DNA of 64,000 nucleotides from Notoacmeibacter marinus. GTDB taxonomy: Bacteria; Pseudomonadota; Alphaproteobacteria; Rhizobiales; Rhizobiaceae. The number at the start of each line of letters is the position of its first letter. Position 1 is the first letter of the stretch. Location: NCBI RefSeq assembly GCF_002238045.1, contig NZ_NBYO01000001.1, positions 930,001-994,000 on the forward strand. The letters run 5' to 3'. The notes beneath the pieces were generated by a model. That model saw only the letters and a list, made by a program, of their open reading frames with translations, had not been told where the DNA came from and did not search any database. Of this stretch, positions 25,774-34,925 are shown one piece after another. A program made the translations under genes and the position numbers.

Positions 25774-26763
25774 ATGTCCAAACTCGATGATCCGATCTCC
25801 GACCTCTTCCTACACGAGGCCTTCGACTGCGCCCGCCGCGCCGGTCTGGACCCTGCGCCGCTGGCGCGCCGGGTCGCGCCATCCGGGGCGATGACCTTGA
25901 AGCAATACGGCCAATTCTGGTTCGCACTGGCCCGTCAAATGGAAGATGAGATGCTGGGCATGACGGCGTATCCCATGCGGCCGGGAAGCTTTGCCCTGCT
26001 GTGCCATGCCATCCGCGGCGCGCCGACGCTGGGCAAGGCGCTCGAACGGGCGCTCTGGGCGCTGACCGTGATGGTCGGATCGCCGCGCGGAACGGTCACG
26101 CTGCGCAACGGCCGGGCCTGCATCACCTTCGGCGAGGACGGTCCGCCCGCCTCCGCCTTTGCCTACCGCACGCTGCTGATCGTTCTGCTCGGGCCCATCT
26201 GCTGGCTGGCTCGGCGGCGCCTGCCGCTGAAACAGGTGACGTTTCGCTGCGTTGCGCCCCCCGACGCCATCGCCTATTCTAGGCTGTTCGGAACGCAGGT
26301 TCAATTCGGCGCAGACTGTACGAAGGTCGAAATCGATGCCGCCCCCCTCGCCCTGCCGATCCATCGAAACGAGGCCGCACTAAAGCGGTATCTGAAGCAA
26401 GCGCCTGGCAATCTACTGATCGGCTATCGCGGGACGGACGACACGGCCGGACAGGTGCGCGCGCTGTTGTCCAGTCAATCGCCACGCGACTGGCCGGATT
26501 TCGAGAGCCTGGCGCGGCGCTTTCGCATCTCGCCCAGCACGCTGCGGCGACAGTTCAAGGAACAGGGTGCAAGCTACCGGCAACTGAAATCCGAGCTGCG
26601 CGCGGCCCGGGCGCGGCACCTGCTGGCCCAAACCGAAACGCCAGTGGCAGAAGTGGCCGATCTGTTGGGATATGCCGAGCCCAGCGCTTTTTTCCGCGCG
26701 TTTCAGGGCTGGGCGGGCACCTCGCCAGCACAATACCGCACCATGATGCGCATCAGGCGGTAA
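25774..26763 (+). CDS. AraC family transcriptional regulator
   Basis: A 329-residue regulator. An N-terminal ligand-binding domain of the OruR/ArgR type (MLGMTAYPMRPGSFALLCHA near 52) is followed by a C-terminal AraC DNA-binding domain with two helix-turn-helix units (SLARRFRISPSTLRRQFKEQ near 245 and VAEVADLLGYAEPSAFFRAF near 290). It is divergent from the hydratase-thiolase-SDR operon and probably activates it. Confidence 0.9.
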   Translation: MSKLDDPISDLFLHEAFDCARRAGLDPAPLARRVAPSGAMTLKQYGQFWFALARQMEDEMLGMTAYPMRPGSFALLCHAIRGAPTLGKALERALWALTVMVGSPRGTVTLRNGRACITFGEDGPPASAFAYRTLLIVLLGPICWLARRRLPLKQVTFRCVAPPDAIAYSRLFGTQVQFGADCTKVEIDAAPLALPIHRNEAALKRYLKQAPGNLLIGYRGTDDTAGQVRALLSSQSPRDWPDFESLARRFRISPSTLRRQFKEQGASYRQLKSELRAARARHLLAQTETPVAEVADLLGYAEPSAFFRAFQGWAGTSPAQYRTMMRIRR

Positions 26764-26857
26764 TGACCGACTAAAAGAACGAATTTTGAAAACGCTCGCT
26801 TTAACGCCGGGCGATCTGTAAACTCGCTTCCTTGGGAGCAGCTCGCGAAAGGACCAC

Positions 26858-27604
26858 ATGAAGCTCGACCTCGATAATACCGCCGATCAGCCTGTCTTTC
26901 GCCAGCTTGCTCAGGCATTGAAACAGAAAATCCTGTCTGGCGAACTTCAGCCGGGGGCGCGCATGCCTGCCGAAACGGCACTGGCCGGCGAAAACGGCAT
27001 TCACCGGTCAACCGTGCGGGAGGCGATTCGCGCTTTGGAGCAGCAAGGGTTGCTTTACCGCGAGGAGGGCAAACGCAAACTTTTTGTCTCGCGCCCCGAT
27101 ACTGAGGCACTCTCGCGCCGGCTCGTCACACCAATGGTGATGAACAGGGTGACGTTCGAAGAGATCTGGGAAGCGATCCGCGCGCTAGACCCTGCTGCGG
27201 CCGAAGCGGCGGCAAACCGACGCAATGTCGAGGATCTGGCGGCTCTCGACGACAACATCGCCCGCACCAAGGCAGCGATGGGCGACCCGGATGCCCTAGT
27301 GAGGCTCGATATCGAATTTCACGAACTGATCGCCCTGGCCGCCGATAATCGCGTTATCAAATCACTGAGGCTGCCGATCAGCGACCTCTTCTACCCGTCC
27401 TTCCAGACGGTGATGACCAGCCTGAACGCCAGCGAACGCCTTCTGGCGGCGCATGAAAAGATCCTGCAAGCGATAAAATGGGGCGATGCGGACGAGGCGA
27501 AAGAGTGGATGATCAAGCATCTCAACGACTTCCGCAAAGGCTACGAACTGGCAAGCCTCGACATCACCGGACCGGCGGTTTTGCCCAAGATGCAGGACCG
27601 TTAG
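26858..27604 (+). CDS. GntR/FadR-type (FCD) transcriptional regulator
   Basis: A 248-residue FCD-type GntR protein. The N-terminal winged helix (about 10-75; RMPAETALAGENGIHRSTVR is the recognition region) is followed by an all-helical FCD domain (about 95-225) with metal/ligand positions in RLDIEFHELI, AHEKILQAI and MIKHLNDFRKG. It lies at the centre of the island and is the best candidate to bind the repeated TGTCSGACA palindrome, whose GT-N3-AC core fits FadR-subfamily operators. No site precedes its own gene. Confidence 0.9.
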   Translation: MKLDLDNTADQPVFRQLAQALKQKILSGELQPGARMPAETALAGENGIHRSTVREAIRALEQQGLLYREEGKRKLFVSRPDTEALSRRLVTPMVMNRVTFEEIWEAIRALDPAAAEAAANRRNVEDLAALDDNIARTKAAMGDPDALVRLDIEFHELIALAADNRVIKSLRLPISDLFYPSFQTVMTSLNASERLLAAHEKILQAIKWGDADEAKEWMIKHLNDFRKGYELASLDITGPAVLPKMQDR

Positions 27605-28050
27605 GCGCCAAAGGGTTGCCTTGAGGACCGGGAGGCGTCGGCGGAGCCTTCGATCCGGCACGCGGCCATTGGCTCTCGATCATCCGGCTGCGAGTCTGTT
27701 CCGTCACAAGAACCCCAATTGTCGGCAATCGGAACGACGGTCCTTGCGAGGCGATCCGTCCCTAAGATCGAGCCCGTCGCATTCGATGTAGGCCGGCACG
27801 CGCCGCGGCTCTCGCGGATCGCCCTAAAACAGGGCTGTCATGCCTCGCTCCGCCATATCTCGTCTCCCGCTTCGGTCTGGCGCGCGAGCCGACGCCCCTC
27901 GGGCTCGGCGCATCAACGCATGACACCCTAGCGCCGCACGCGCTGCCGGGCCTGTTTGTCGCCCAGCCTCCAGCACTGTGACGCAGACCGTTGCGCGCGC
28001 CCTCTCATAGGGTCAGCTTTTTGCGTTGATTTCACCCAAATTTCACTTTA
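27605..28050. other. intergenic region without a supported gene
   Basis: About 450 bases between the GntR gene and the second TRAP operon. Short frames lack ribosome-binding sites and recognisable domains. It should contain the promoter of the TRAP operon, with operator site 4 at its right end. Confidence 0.5.
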
Positions 28051-28063
28051 TCGTCGGACACTA
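28051..28063. promoter_or_regulatory. GntR operator candidate, site 4
   Basis: TCGTCGGACACTA matches the TGTCSGACA core at eight of nine positions (C in place of the first T) and shares the flanking CTA. It ends 18 bases before the dctP start codon and just upstream of its GGAGGAT. Confidence 0.6.
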
Positions 28064-28081
28064 AATGGGAGGATAAGTAAA

Positions 28082-29089
28082 ATGACCAGGATAACGCAGT
28101 TATTGCACATCACTTCGGCGCTGGCTTTGTTATCTGGATTCGCCAGTGCCCAAGAGCACCGCATTGAAATTTCGCTTGAGACGGCGCCAAGCCATATTCG
28201 CAACATCATGGTGTCCGAATACGCCGAGGTGCTCGAGGACGCGTCGAACGGCGCGTTGGAGGTTGTCGTCTACCATGCGGCATCGAAATATGCGGGATCG
28301 AAAGTTCCGATCGCACTGGCGCAGGGCGCTCTCGACATGGGCCTGCCCGGAACCTGGCACATGGGATCCATTTTACCCGAGTTCAATTTACCGGGCTTGC
28401 CGCTTTTCTACGGCAGACCCCGCGAGGAGCAATATGCCGTTTGGGACGGCGAAATTGGCCAGGACATGGCCCGAAGACTGGAAGAAAAGCTCGGCGTCAA
28501 AGTCATTGGGCGCTGGATCGACCTGGGCTACGGACAAATGTTCTTCGTCGACGATGCGGTGGCCTCGCATGCGGATCTCGCCGGACTGAAGTTGCGCGCG
28601 CCCGGCGGCGCTGCAAACATTGCACGCTACGAGAGTTTCGGGGCCACGGCGATCGCCATGGGATGGGGTGACGTTCCACAGGCGCTCCAGCGCGGAACGG
28701 TTGACGGATTATTAACGACGCACGAGGCCGTCAGGAGTGCGAAGCTCTGGGATTCCGGCCTGAAACACGTCTTCGACGATAATCAAACGTTTTTCCAATA
28801 TGTCCCCATGATGAGCAAACAGGCATGGGATGAGCTGCCCGAGGCCTTGCAAGAGCTCGTGGTCGATACTTGGGACGCTTCCGTCGACGAATATCGAATC
28901 CGGGCTAAAAACGCTCAGATCGAGGCACGGGACGTAAATTCCCAAAATGGTATCAACCGAATAGAAGCGAGTCCCGTCGCAATCGAAGATATGCGGTCCA
29001 AGCTCATGGAGAAGCAACAAGCCCTAATCGCAGACCTCGGAATTGATCCCGTCGTTGTGGCCGACTCCCAACGCGTCTTGGAGAAATGA
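28082..29089 (+). CDS. dctP: TRAP transporter substrate-binding protein (DctP), second system
   Basis: A 335-residue DctP-type protein with a clear signal peptide (MTRITQLLHITSALALLSG, cleavage near FASA/QEH). DctP hallmarks are KVPIALAQGALDMGLPGTW near 77, GLKLRAPGG near 175 and LQRGTVDGLLTTHEA near 204. The ATG at 28082 follows GGAGGATAAG. It heads a dctPQM operon with operator site 4 immediately upstream. It is only distantly similar to the first DctP (13740-14750), so the two importers probably have different ligands. Confidence 0.92.
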   Translation: MTRITQLLHITSALALLSGFASAQEHRIEISLETAPSHIRNIMVSEYAEVLEDASNGALEVVVYHAASKYAGSKVPIALAQGALDMGLPGTWHMGSILPEFNLPGLPLFYGRPREEQYAVWDGEIGQDMARRLEEKLGVKVIGRWIDLGYGQMFFVDDAVASHADLAGLKLRAPGGAANIARYESFGATAIAMGWGDVPQALQRGTVDGLLTTHEAVRSAKLWDSGLKHVFDDNQTFFQYVPMMSKQAWDELPEALQELVVDTWDASVDEYRIRAKNAQIEARDVNSQNGINRIEASPVAIEDMRSKLMEKQQALIADLGIDPVVVADSQRVLEK

Positions 29090-29147
29090 CCCGGACGGCC
29101 TGCCGCTTTGTCGCGCCAGGTTCCTCTTCCTCGATGAGGACTGTTTC

Positions 29148-29702
29148 ATGAAAAAGCGCGCAGGCCTGGGGACGGTGATCCTCGCAATCGAGAATCTCCT
29201 CCTGACGGCCATGGTGCTCGCCGCCCTCGCTCTCATCTCCTGGGATATCGTCATTCGGTATTTCTTTCCGAGCAAACTTGCGGATTGGACCACCGAAGTC
29301 ATCATATACTTGGTTGTGTCGGCAATGCTCCTTTCCGGATGGTCATTGGTTCGGGCGAACATGCATGTCCGCGCTGAACTTATCGTAGAAAGATTTAGAC
29401 CGGGTGTCCGACACTGGATCGAAGTCATCATCGTTTCAATCGGCGTTCTCTATTGTAGCGCTGTTGCATGGTATGGAAAAGCCATGGTCCAGTTCGCCGC
29501 AAGTCTTGGAATCAACTCCGCAAGTTCTCTTCATTTTCCGGTATGGGTCTTCTACTTGTCGGTCCCTGTTTCCTTCGCGTTGATGGCGTCGGCATATCTC
29601 ATACGATTGCTTAATTTGTTGCACATGACCCATCAAGGCCGTCACCGATCACCGCGCGCATCCGCCCCATCGAAGGATGATGCCGCGAAATTACGGGGAT
29701 AA
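29148..29702 (+). CDS. dctQ: TRAP transporter small permease (DctQ), second system
   Basis: A 184-residue four-helix DctQ protein with the characteristic DIVIRYFFPSKLADWTTEV segment near 35 and a charged cytoplasmic tail. The ATG at 29148 has GAGGA upstream. The body contains one exact TGTCCGACA at 29405-29413 that is part of the coding sequence (GVRHW) and is probably coincidental. Confidence 0.88.
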   Translation: MKKRAGLGTVILAIENLLLTAMVLAALALISWDIVIRYFFPSKLADWTTEVIIYLVVSAMLLSGWSLVRANMHVRAELIVERFRPGVRHWIEVIIVSIGVLYCSAVAWYGKAMVQFAASLGINSASSLHFPVWVFYLSVPVSFALMASAYLIRLLNLLHMTHQGRHRSPRASAPSKDDAAKLRG

Positions 29703-29706
29703 TCAT

Positions 29707-30984
29707 ATGTACGGACTTCTGACTATTGGATCTTTCATGGGCATGCTTGCCGCCGGAATGCCGATATTTCTGTCTCTCGGCGTTCTTTCTCTGATTCTGA
29801 TCTATTCAGAAGGTACGCCGCTTATTGCATATCCGCAGATCTTCGTGGATCATCTGGAATCGGATACCTTGGTGGCGATCCCGTTTTTTGTTCTGGCAGC
29901 AACGTTTATGCAGCGGGGCGGTATTGCAAAAGCACTTGTCGAATGCGCTACCGTTTGGATCGGGAGTCTACGCGGCGGGCTTGCCTTGGTGTGCGTGGCG
30001 GCAACGACGATTTTTGCAGCCATTTCCGGGTCTTCCATAGCCACTGCGATGGCAATGGGCACTTTGTTGGTTCCAGCAATGGTCGAACGATCCTATTCAA
30101 GACCATTTGCTTTGGGCGTCGTCGGGGCCTCGGGAACCTTGGGAATCCTGATTCCACCAAGCTTACCGATGATCGTGTATGCCGTTATCGCCGAGGAGTC
30201 GATTCCAAGACTGTTCCTTGCCGGCGTGGTTCCGGGGCTCCTACAGGCTGCCCTTTTTAGCATCTGGATTATCTTCTTCACGTGGAGGAAGGGATATCCC
30301 TCCGAAGAAAGAGTGAACGCACCAGTTTTTATTTCTACAAATCTACAAGCTCTACCGGCCCTGTCACTTCCGGTAATCATACTGGGCGGGATCTATAGCG
30401 GAATTGTGACCGTCTCTGAATCCGCCGGCCTAGCCGCGTTGGTCTCAATTATTGTTGCTCTGTTTGTTTACAAGGGCTGTACAATACGGGACCTTCCCGA
30501 AATCGTCGGGCATTCTGTCCGAACAACCGCATCGATAATCTTTATTGTTATGACAGCCGGCGCGTTTGCCCATTGGATTGTGGGGTCTGGCGTTTCGGAT
30601 AATCTGGTTGATTTCGTTGAGAACTCACAACTAAAAGCTTGGCAGTTTTTGTTGTTCATCAACATTTTATTACTTGCGCTTGGTATGTTTTTGGAAGTGT
30701 TCGCTGTCATCTTGATAACAATGCCGATCGTCTTGCCCTTGCTGGGCCCCTTGGGTATCAACCCTATCCACTTTGCTATCGTCCTAATGGTCAATATGGA
30801 AGTTGCCCTTTTGACACCTCCAATCGGAATGAACCTCTATGTTTTGTCAACGATAACAAGCTCCCGGATCGCAGATGTGATCAGGGGTGTTGGCCCTTTT
30901 GTGGTCATAATGTTGATCTTATTGCTGTTAGTCACATTCGTTCCAGAAATCTCTTTGTTTCTACCAGGTTACATATTCGGGTAG
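29707..30984 (+). CDS. dctM: TRAP transporter large permease (DctM), second system
   Basis: A 425-residue DctM-family permease with ISGSSIATAMAMGTLL near 108, ASGTLGILIPPSLPMIVYAVI near 141, VTVSESAGLAALVS near 233 and VALLTPPIGMNLYVLST near 365. The ATG at 29707 lies 4 bases after the dctQ stop. Codon use is visibly less GC-rich than in the upstream acyl-CoA genes, suggesting a different origin for this transporter. Confidence 0.92.
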   Translation: MYGLLTIGSFMGMLAAGMPIFLSLGVLSLILIYSEGTPLIAYPQIFVDHLESDTLVAIPFFVLAATFMQRGGIAKALVECATVWIGSLRGGLALVCVAATTIFAAISGSSIATAMAMGTLLVPAMVERSYSRPFALGVVGASGTLGILIPPSLPMIVYAVIAEESIPRLFLAGVVPGLLQAALFSIWIIFFTWRKGYPSEERVNAPVFISTNLQALPALSLPVIILGGIYSGIVTVSESAGLAALVSIIVALFVYKGCTIRDLPEIVGHSVRTTASIIFIVMTAGAFAHWIVGSGVSDNLVDFVENSQLKAWQFLLFINILLLALGMFLEVFAVILITMPIVLPLLGPLGINPIHFAIVLMVNMEVALLTPPIGMNLYVLSTITSSRIADVIRGVGPFVVIMLILLLLVTFVPEISLFLPGYIFG

Positions 30985-31364
30985 TGAACGTCTTTTATGC
31001 CCCTATACATCACCAGATGAATTTTCCCGGAAATAGACGCACGAGGTTATGGCGAACATATACATCAGAATCAGCTTCTTACTACTGCGCCGGTCGCGAT
31101 TACGCGAGATTTTGCAATATCAGTATTCGAACTGCCAGAGCTGACTGCGCTACGTCTTGCGGTAGGTTGCGAAATCTACTCTTCGCGTCAAACAGGTTGG
31201 TCTTGGGCTGAAAGTCGATGGGTGGTGACCTGAAATTCGGCTTCCCTCCAGCCTCTAGAGGGATCGGCGGGTGACTGCGCCGCTGCCCGACATTAGGTCA
31301 CATACCCATAAAAGGAGTTCTGTTTTCATTGCGAGTTAGATTCCCTGCGCGCGCGACGCAGGAG
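30985..31364. other. intergenic region without a supported gene
   Basis: About 380 bases between dctM and the IS5 remnant. No frame with a recognisable domain was found. It probably includes the lost 5' end of the IS element. Confidence 0.45.
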
Positions 31365-31571
31365 ATTGCCACGGCTCGTTTTGATCTGACGGATTTCGAG
31401 TGGTCTGTGATTGAACCGCTATTACCGAGCAGGCCGCGCGGCGTGCCGCGGGCTGATGACCGCCGGGTCCTGAGCGGCATCTTCTGGCGGCTTCAGACGG
31501 TCGCTCGCTGGTTATCTTGTACCCTGCACCGACAATTTCGTGGACCCCGGAGCACCGGCCAGGGCATCTAG
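31365..31571 (+). pseudogene. IS5-family (IS427-group-like) transposase N-terminal remnant
   Basis: The frame encodes RFDLTDFEWSVIEPLLPSRP, then GVPRADDRRVLSGIFWRLQT, the typical N-terminus of IS5-family transposases of alphaproteobacteria. It then diverges and stops after about 70 codons, leaving no catalytic domain. It marks a junction between the TRAP and Liv-type transporter blocks. Confidence 0.75.
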
Positions 31572-31752
31572 GATCGCTGAAGCGCGCAGACAGCCCGCAT
31601 CATCACGAGTTTCGCCGTCTCATTGACAGGAGCACCTTCAGCTTTGGGGAGGGGAAACCCTACTCAGATGGAGAAGAGTGTCGGTTTCCTTCGCTATCAC
31701 GATGGCAGTGAGGCAAAACCATCTGCGAACCCGATTTCCTTGACTACAAATC

Positions 31753-31785
31753 GGCAGCGCACTCTGGGAGCACTAGTGCGCTGCC
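31753..31785 (-). terminator. probable terminator of the Liv-type ABC operon
   Basis: GGCAGCGCACT (31753-31763) and AGTGCGCTGCC (31775-31785) form a perfect 11-pair stem with an 11-base loop, 10 bases beyond the stop of the minus-strand binding-protein gene. The tail is only weakly T-rich in that direction. Confidence 0.6.
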
Positions 31786-31795
31786 TGTCGGGCCA

Positions 31796-32986
31796 TCAGT
31801 CGACGGCGATCACGTCTCCGAACAAGGCCCAGTTCTCGCCGTCAAACTTCATCAACGACATCGCCTCGATCGGCGCGAAATCCTCCGGCGATGTGGTAAT
31901 GGCGATCCCCGGCAGCAGCATCGGCGCCTCGAACTCTTCGAGGTTCGACGCCAACTTCATCAGGTTCTCGTGCGTCAGCACATCGCCCGCCTGCGTCAGG
32001 ATATGCTCGATGGTATAGGCTGTGGCGTAGCACGACCAGTCCCACCAATTTCCATCGGATCCCTTGGGAAAGTAGGTGGACTGAAACTCTTTCCATGCGG
32101 CTACATCCGCATCCTCGGCATAGGCAGGGTTGGTGGGCTCCTTGAGATATTGGGTCGAGATGATGCCGGTGGCGTATGCCAACCCCGCGGGCTCCAGCAC
32201 GGCGGATTTGGCGTTTGCCACCGAGACGAGGAACTGCGTCGTATCCCATCCGATTTCTCCCGCCCGCCGGATGGCCTGCGCCGCGAATTTGGGTGAGGCG
32301 ATGTTGAAGAACACATCTGCGCCGCTGTCTTTCAGGGTCGACATCTGGCTTTCGATCGTCGCCGTCGACGTGTCGTAGCTGACCGCCGCGGCGACCATGC
32401 TCTCATCGCTCAACTCGGCAACGAATGCATCCAAATAGTCGCGGCCAAAATCGTCGTTCTGGTAGAGAATGCCGATCATGCTGTCGGGCATCGTTTCCTT
32501 GATGTATCTGGCATAGATCCGCCCCTCGGCGGCGTAGCTGGGGATAAAGGGCATGGTCCACGGATAGCTCTCGGGGTCGTCCCATTTCGAGGCGCCCGTG
32601 GTCAGGAACAGATGCGGCACTTTACGCTGGTTCATGTAGCGGTGGATCGCCGAATTTGTGGGCGTGCCGATATTGCCCGCGATGAAAAGAACGCCCTCGC
32701 GCTCGACGAGACGACGGGCCTGTTCCAGCATTTTGGCGGGGTTGTAGCCATCATCCTGCACAGACACGGTGACCGTGCGGCCATTGATGCCGCCCCTGTC
32801 GTTGACCATGTCGAAATAGGCCGCGATACAGGTGCCGGTCGAGCCATAGGCCGAGGCCGGGCCGCTGAGCGGTACGATTGTGCCGAACTTGATTTCGTCG
32901 TCCGAGGCGCCCTTGTCGTAATCGGCTGCCATAGCGGCGCTGGCAAGAACGAGGCCCAAGGCAAGGGCCGTGGTTGATTTCAGCAT
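31796..32986 (-). CDS. Liv-type ABC importer substrate-binding protein
   Basis: A 396-residue periplasmic binding protein of the branched-chain amino acid/amide (LivJ-like, Peripla_BP_6) family. A signal peptide (MLKSTTALALGLVLASAAMA) precedes DDEIKFGTIVPLSGPASAYG. Later motifs are YFDMVNDRGGINGRTV near 57 and VLFIAGNIGTPTNSAIHRYM near 99. It is the last gene of livG-livF-livH-livM-binding protein. Members of this group often carry aromatic acids, amides or short acids rather than leucine; with the acyl-CoA genes nearby, a carboxylic acid is likely. Confidence 0.9.
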   Translation of the reverse strand: MLKSTTALALGLVLASAAMAADYDKGASDDEIKFGTIVPLSGPASAYGSTGTCIAAYFDMVNDRGGINGRTVTVSVQDDGYNPAKMLEQARRLVEREGVLFIAGNIGTPTNSAIHRYMNQRKVPHLFLTTGASKWDDPESYPWTMPFIPSYAAEGRIYARYIKETMPDSMIGILYQNDDFGRDYLDAFVAELSDESMVAAAVSYDTSTATIESQMSTLKDSGADVFFNIASPKFAAQAIRRAGEIGWDTTQFLVSVANAKSAVLEPAGLAYATGIISTQYLKEPTNPAYAEDADVAAWKEFQSTYFPKGSDGNWWDWSCYATAYTIEHILTQAGDVLTHENLMKLASNLEEFEAPMLLPGIAITTSPEDFAPIEAMSLMKFDGENWALFGDVIAVD

Positions 32987-32998
32987 ATTCGCTTCCTC

Positions 32999-34042
32999 CT
33001 ATTTTCGCTCATATCTGGTCGTCGTTTGACCGGTGATCCTGTCGCGGACCCAGCTCGTAATCCCGGTCATAATCCCGGCCAGCCCGCGCGACTGGATCGC
33101 GATGACGCCGATGATGACGCCGCCATAGACAGCCCAGCTTCCGCCCTGCCAGATCTCCTCGGTCACGTTCGGAACCAGAACGATAAAGGCCGCGCCCAGC
33201 AGCGGTCCGAGAAGCGGCGAGCAGAGCCCTCCGACGACGACGGCGGTAAAGAGCGCGATCGACAGGAAGAAGGGGAAGCTGTCGGGGGCCACGAACTGCA
33301 CCGCCACCGCCTGCAACGCGCCGCCGACCGAGCAGGCCAGCACCGAAAAGACAAAGGCGCGGGTCTTGGCGCGGGTGACGTCGAAGCCCATGGCCCGGGC
33401 TGCGATCGGGTTGTCGCGTGTGGCGATCCAGGCCTTGCCGTTCAGCCCCTGCACAAGCCGCAGGGTGAGAAAGGCAAAGAGCCCGAAATAGGCCACCACG
33501 GTGAGGTAGATCGACTGGTCGAGATCCAATCCCATCCATTCGGGGGCAGGTTCGATCCCGAGAAACAGTCCTTGCACGCCGCCGGTCCATTCTGCAAAAA
33601 GGTCCGAGCGCAACACGGTCGGCGTGGCAATGGCCAGCCCGAAAGTGGCGAGCGCGAGATAGACGCCCTCGAGCCGCAGGGCCGGTTTGCCGATCAGCCA
33701 CCCCGCCCCCATTCCAACGATGCCGGCAATGACCGGCGTCAGGGTGAACGGCACCGCAAACCGGTCGATGCAGATCGCGGCCGTATAGGCGCCAATGGCA
33801 AAGAACGCGCCATGTCCAAGCGAAATCTGCCCGTTATAGCCCATCAGGACATTCAGCCCCATGGCGGAGATCGCATAGGACAGGATCGACGAGGCGAGAA
33901 ACAGATCGTAGCCTTCGAGACCCGAGGTGGCCGCCAGCAAAACCAGCAAGGCGGCAGCGTATCCGAGCCTCGCAAGCGGCACCGAGAGATTGCGGTGCGG
34001 ACCGGTTCGACCTTCGGTCATGTCTGTGCTCTCCATGATCAT
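32999..34042 (-). CDS. livM: Liv-type ABC importer permease (LivM)
   Basis: A 347-residue LivM-type permease with about ten hydrophobic segments, MGLNVLMGYNGQISLGHGAF near 60 (the family signature), RDNPIAARAMGFDV near 215 and VGGLCSPLLGPLLGAAFIV near 275. The ATG at 34042 follows GGAGGGTGTGAA, one base from the livH stop. Confidence 0.9.
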   Translation of the reverse strand: MIMESTDMTEGRTGPHRNLSVPLARLGYAAALLVLLAATSGLEGYDLFLASSILSYAISAMGLNVLMGYNGQISLGHGAFFAIGAYTAAICIDRFAVPFTLTPVIAGIVGMGAGWLIGKPALRLEGVYLALATFGLAIATPTVLRSDLFAEWTGGVQGLFLGIEPAPEWMGLDLDQSIYLTVVAYFGLFAFLTLRLVQGLNGKAWIATRDNPIAARAMGFDVTRAKTRAFVFSVLACSVGGALQAVAVQFVAPDSFPFFLSIALFTAVVVGGLCSPLLGPLLGAAFIVLVPNVTEEIWQGGSWAVYGGVIIGVIAIQSRGLAGIMTGITSWVRDRITGQTTTRYERK

Positions 34043-34043
34043 T

Positions 34044-34925
34044 TCACACCCTCCGGGCCACGATTTCGCCAAACAGACCAGCGGGCCTCACCAAGAGCAC
34101 TGACAGGATCAGCATCAGCGCTATCAGCTCGCGGAACTCGATGCCGTAGGGCACATAGGCCGAGATCATCGCCTCGAGCACGCCCACGATCAGCCCGCCC
34201 AGCGCCGCGCCAAACGGGCTGGTGATACCGCCAAGCAGCGCACCCGCCAGGGCGAAGATCAGCGGCGCAAGGCCCATCCCCGGATCAAGGAACGTCACCG
34301 GCGCGATCATCACGCCAGCCACCGCGCCGATTCCGGCCGCCAACCCCCAGCCAAGCGCCAGCATGAGAGACACGTTGATGCCGACCAGGCGGCTGCTTTC
34401 ACGGTTATCAGCGGCAGCCCTCAGCGCGAGTCCCAGCTGCGTGTAGCGGAAAAAAATCCACACCGCCGTCAAGACCGCGCCGGTCGTCACCAGCGAGCCC
34501 AGCGTATGGGTGCGGATCGACAGGTCGACCATCAGGCTGACCGAGCCGTCGGAAAAGGCGCTCGGGAAGGGTTTGACCTCGTAGTTCCAGATCGCGCCGG
34601 CAAGGCTGTGGATGCTGAGGAACAGCCCCACGAAAACCGCCACCACGACCAAGTCGTCCGCCTCCGCGAAGGGCCGGACGACGACGCGCTCCAGCACGAT
34701 GGCCCCGACGAAGGACACAGCCACGGTCAGAAGGATTGCGGGCCAGAGCGGCATACCCGTCTGCACAAGCGTCCACGCGATAAAGGTCGAAAAGACTGCC
34801 ATCTCCCCCTGCGCGAGGTTCACGTGGCCGGTGGATTTGTAAATCATCACCAGCGCCAGCGCCATGATCGCGTAGATGCCGCCCGATGACAGACCGATGA
34901 TCAATTGTTCGAGAAAAAAGGTCAT
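34044..34925 (-). CDS. livH: Liv-type ABC importer permease (LivH)
   Basis: A 293-residue LivH-type permease with GLSSGGIYAIMALALVMIYK near 12, TGHVNLAQGEMAVF near 33 and GGITSPFGAALGGLIVGVLE near 236. It overlaps livF by four bases. Confidence 0.9.
   Translation of the reverse strand: MTFFLEQLIIGLSSGGIYAIMALALVMIYKSTGHVNLAQGEMAVFSTFIAWTLVQTGMPLWPAILLTVAVSFVGAIVLERVVVRPFAEADDLVVVAVFVGLFLSIHSLAGAIWNYEVKPFPSAFSDGSVSLMVDLSIRTHTLGSLVTTGAVLTAVWIFFRYTQLGLALRAAADNRESSRLVGINVSLMLALGWGLAAGIGAVAGVMIAPVTFLDPGMGLAPLIFALAGALLGGITSPFGAALGGLIVGVLEAMISAYVPYGIEFRELIALMLILSVLLVRPAGLFGEIVARRV

Noticed and set aside
29405-29413. Exact TGTCCGACA inside the small TRAP permease gene
   Set aside because: It is in the middle of a well-supported coding sequence, lacks extended symmetry and has no promoter context, so it was not counted as an operator.
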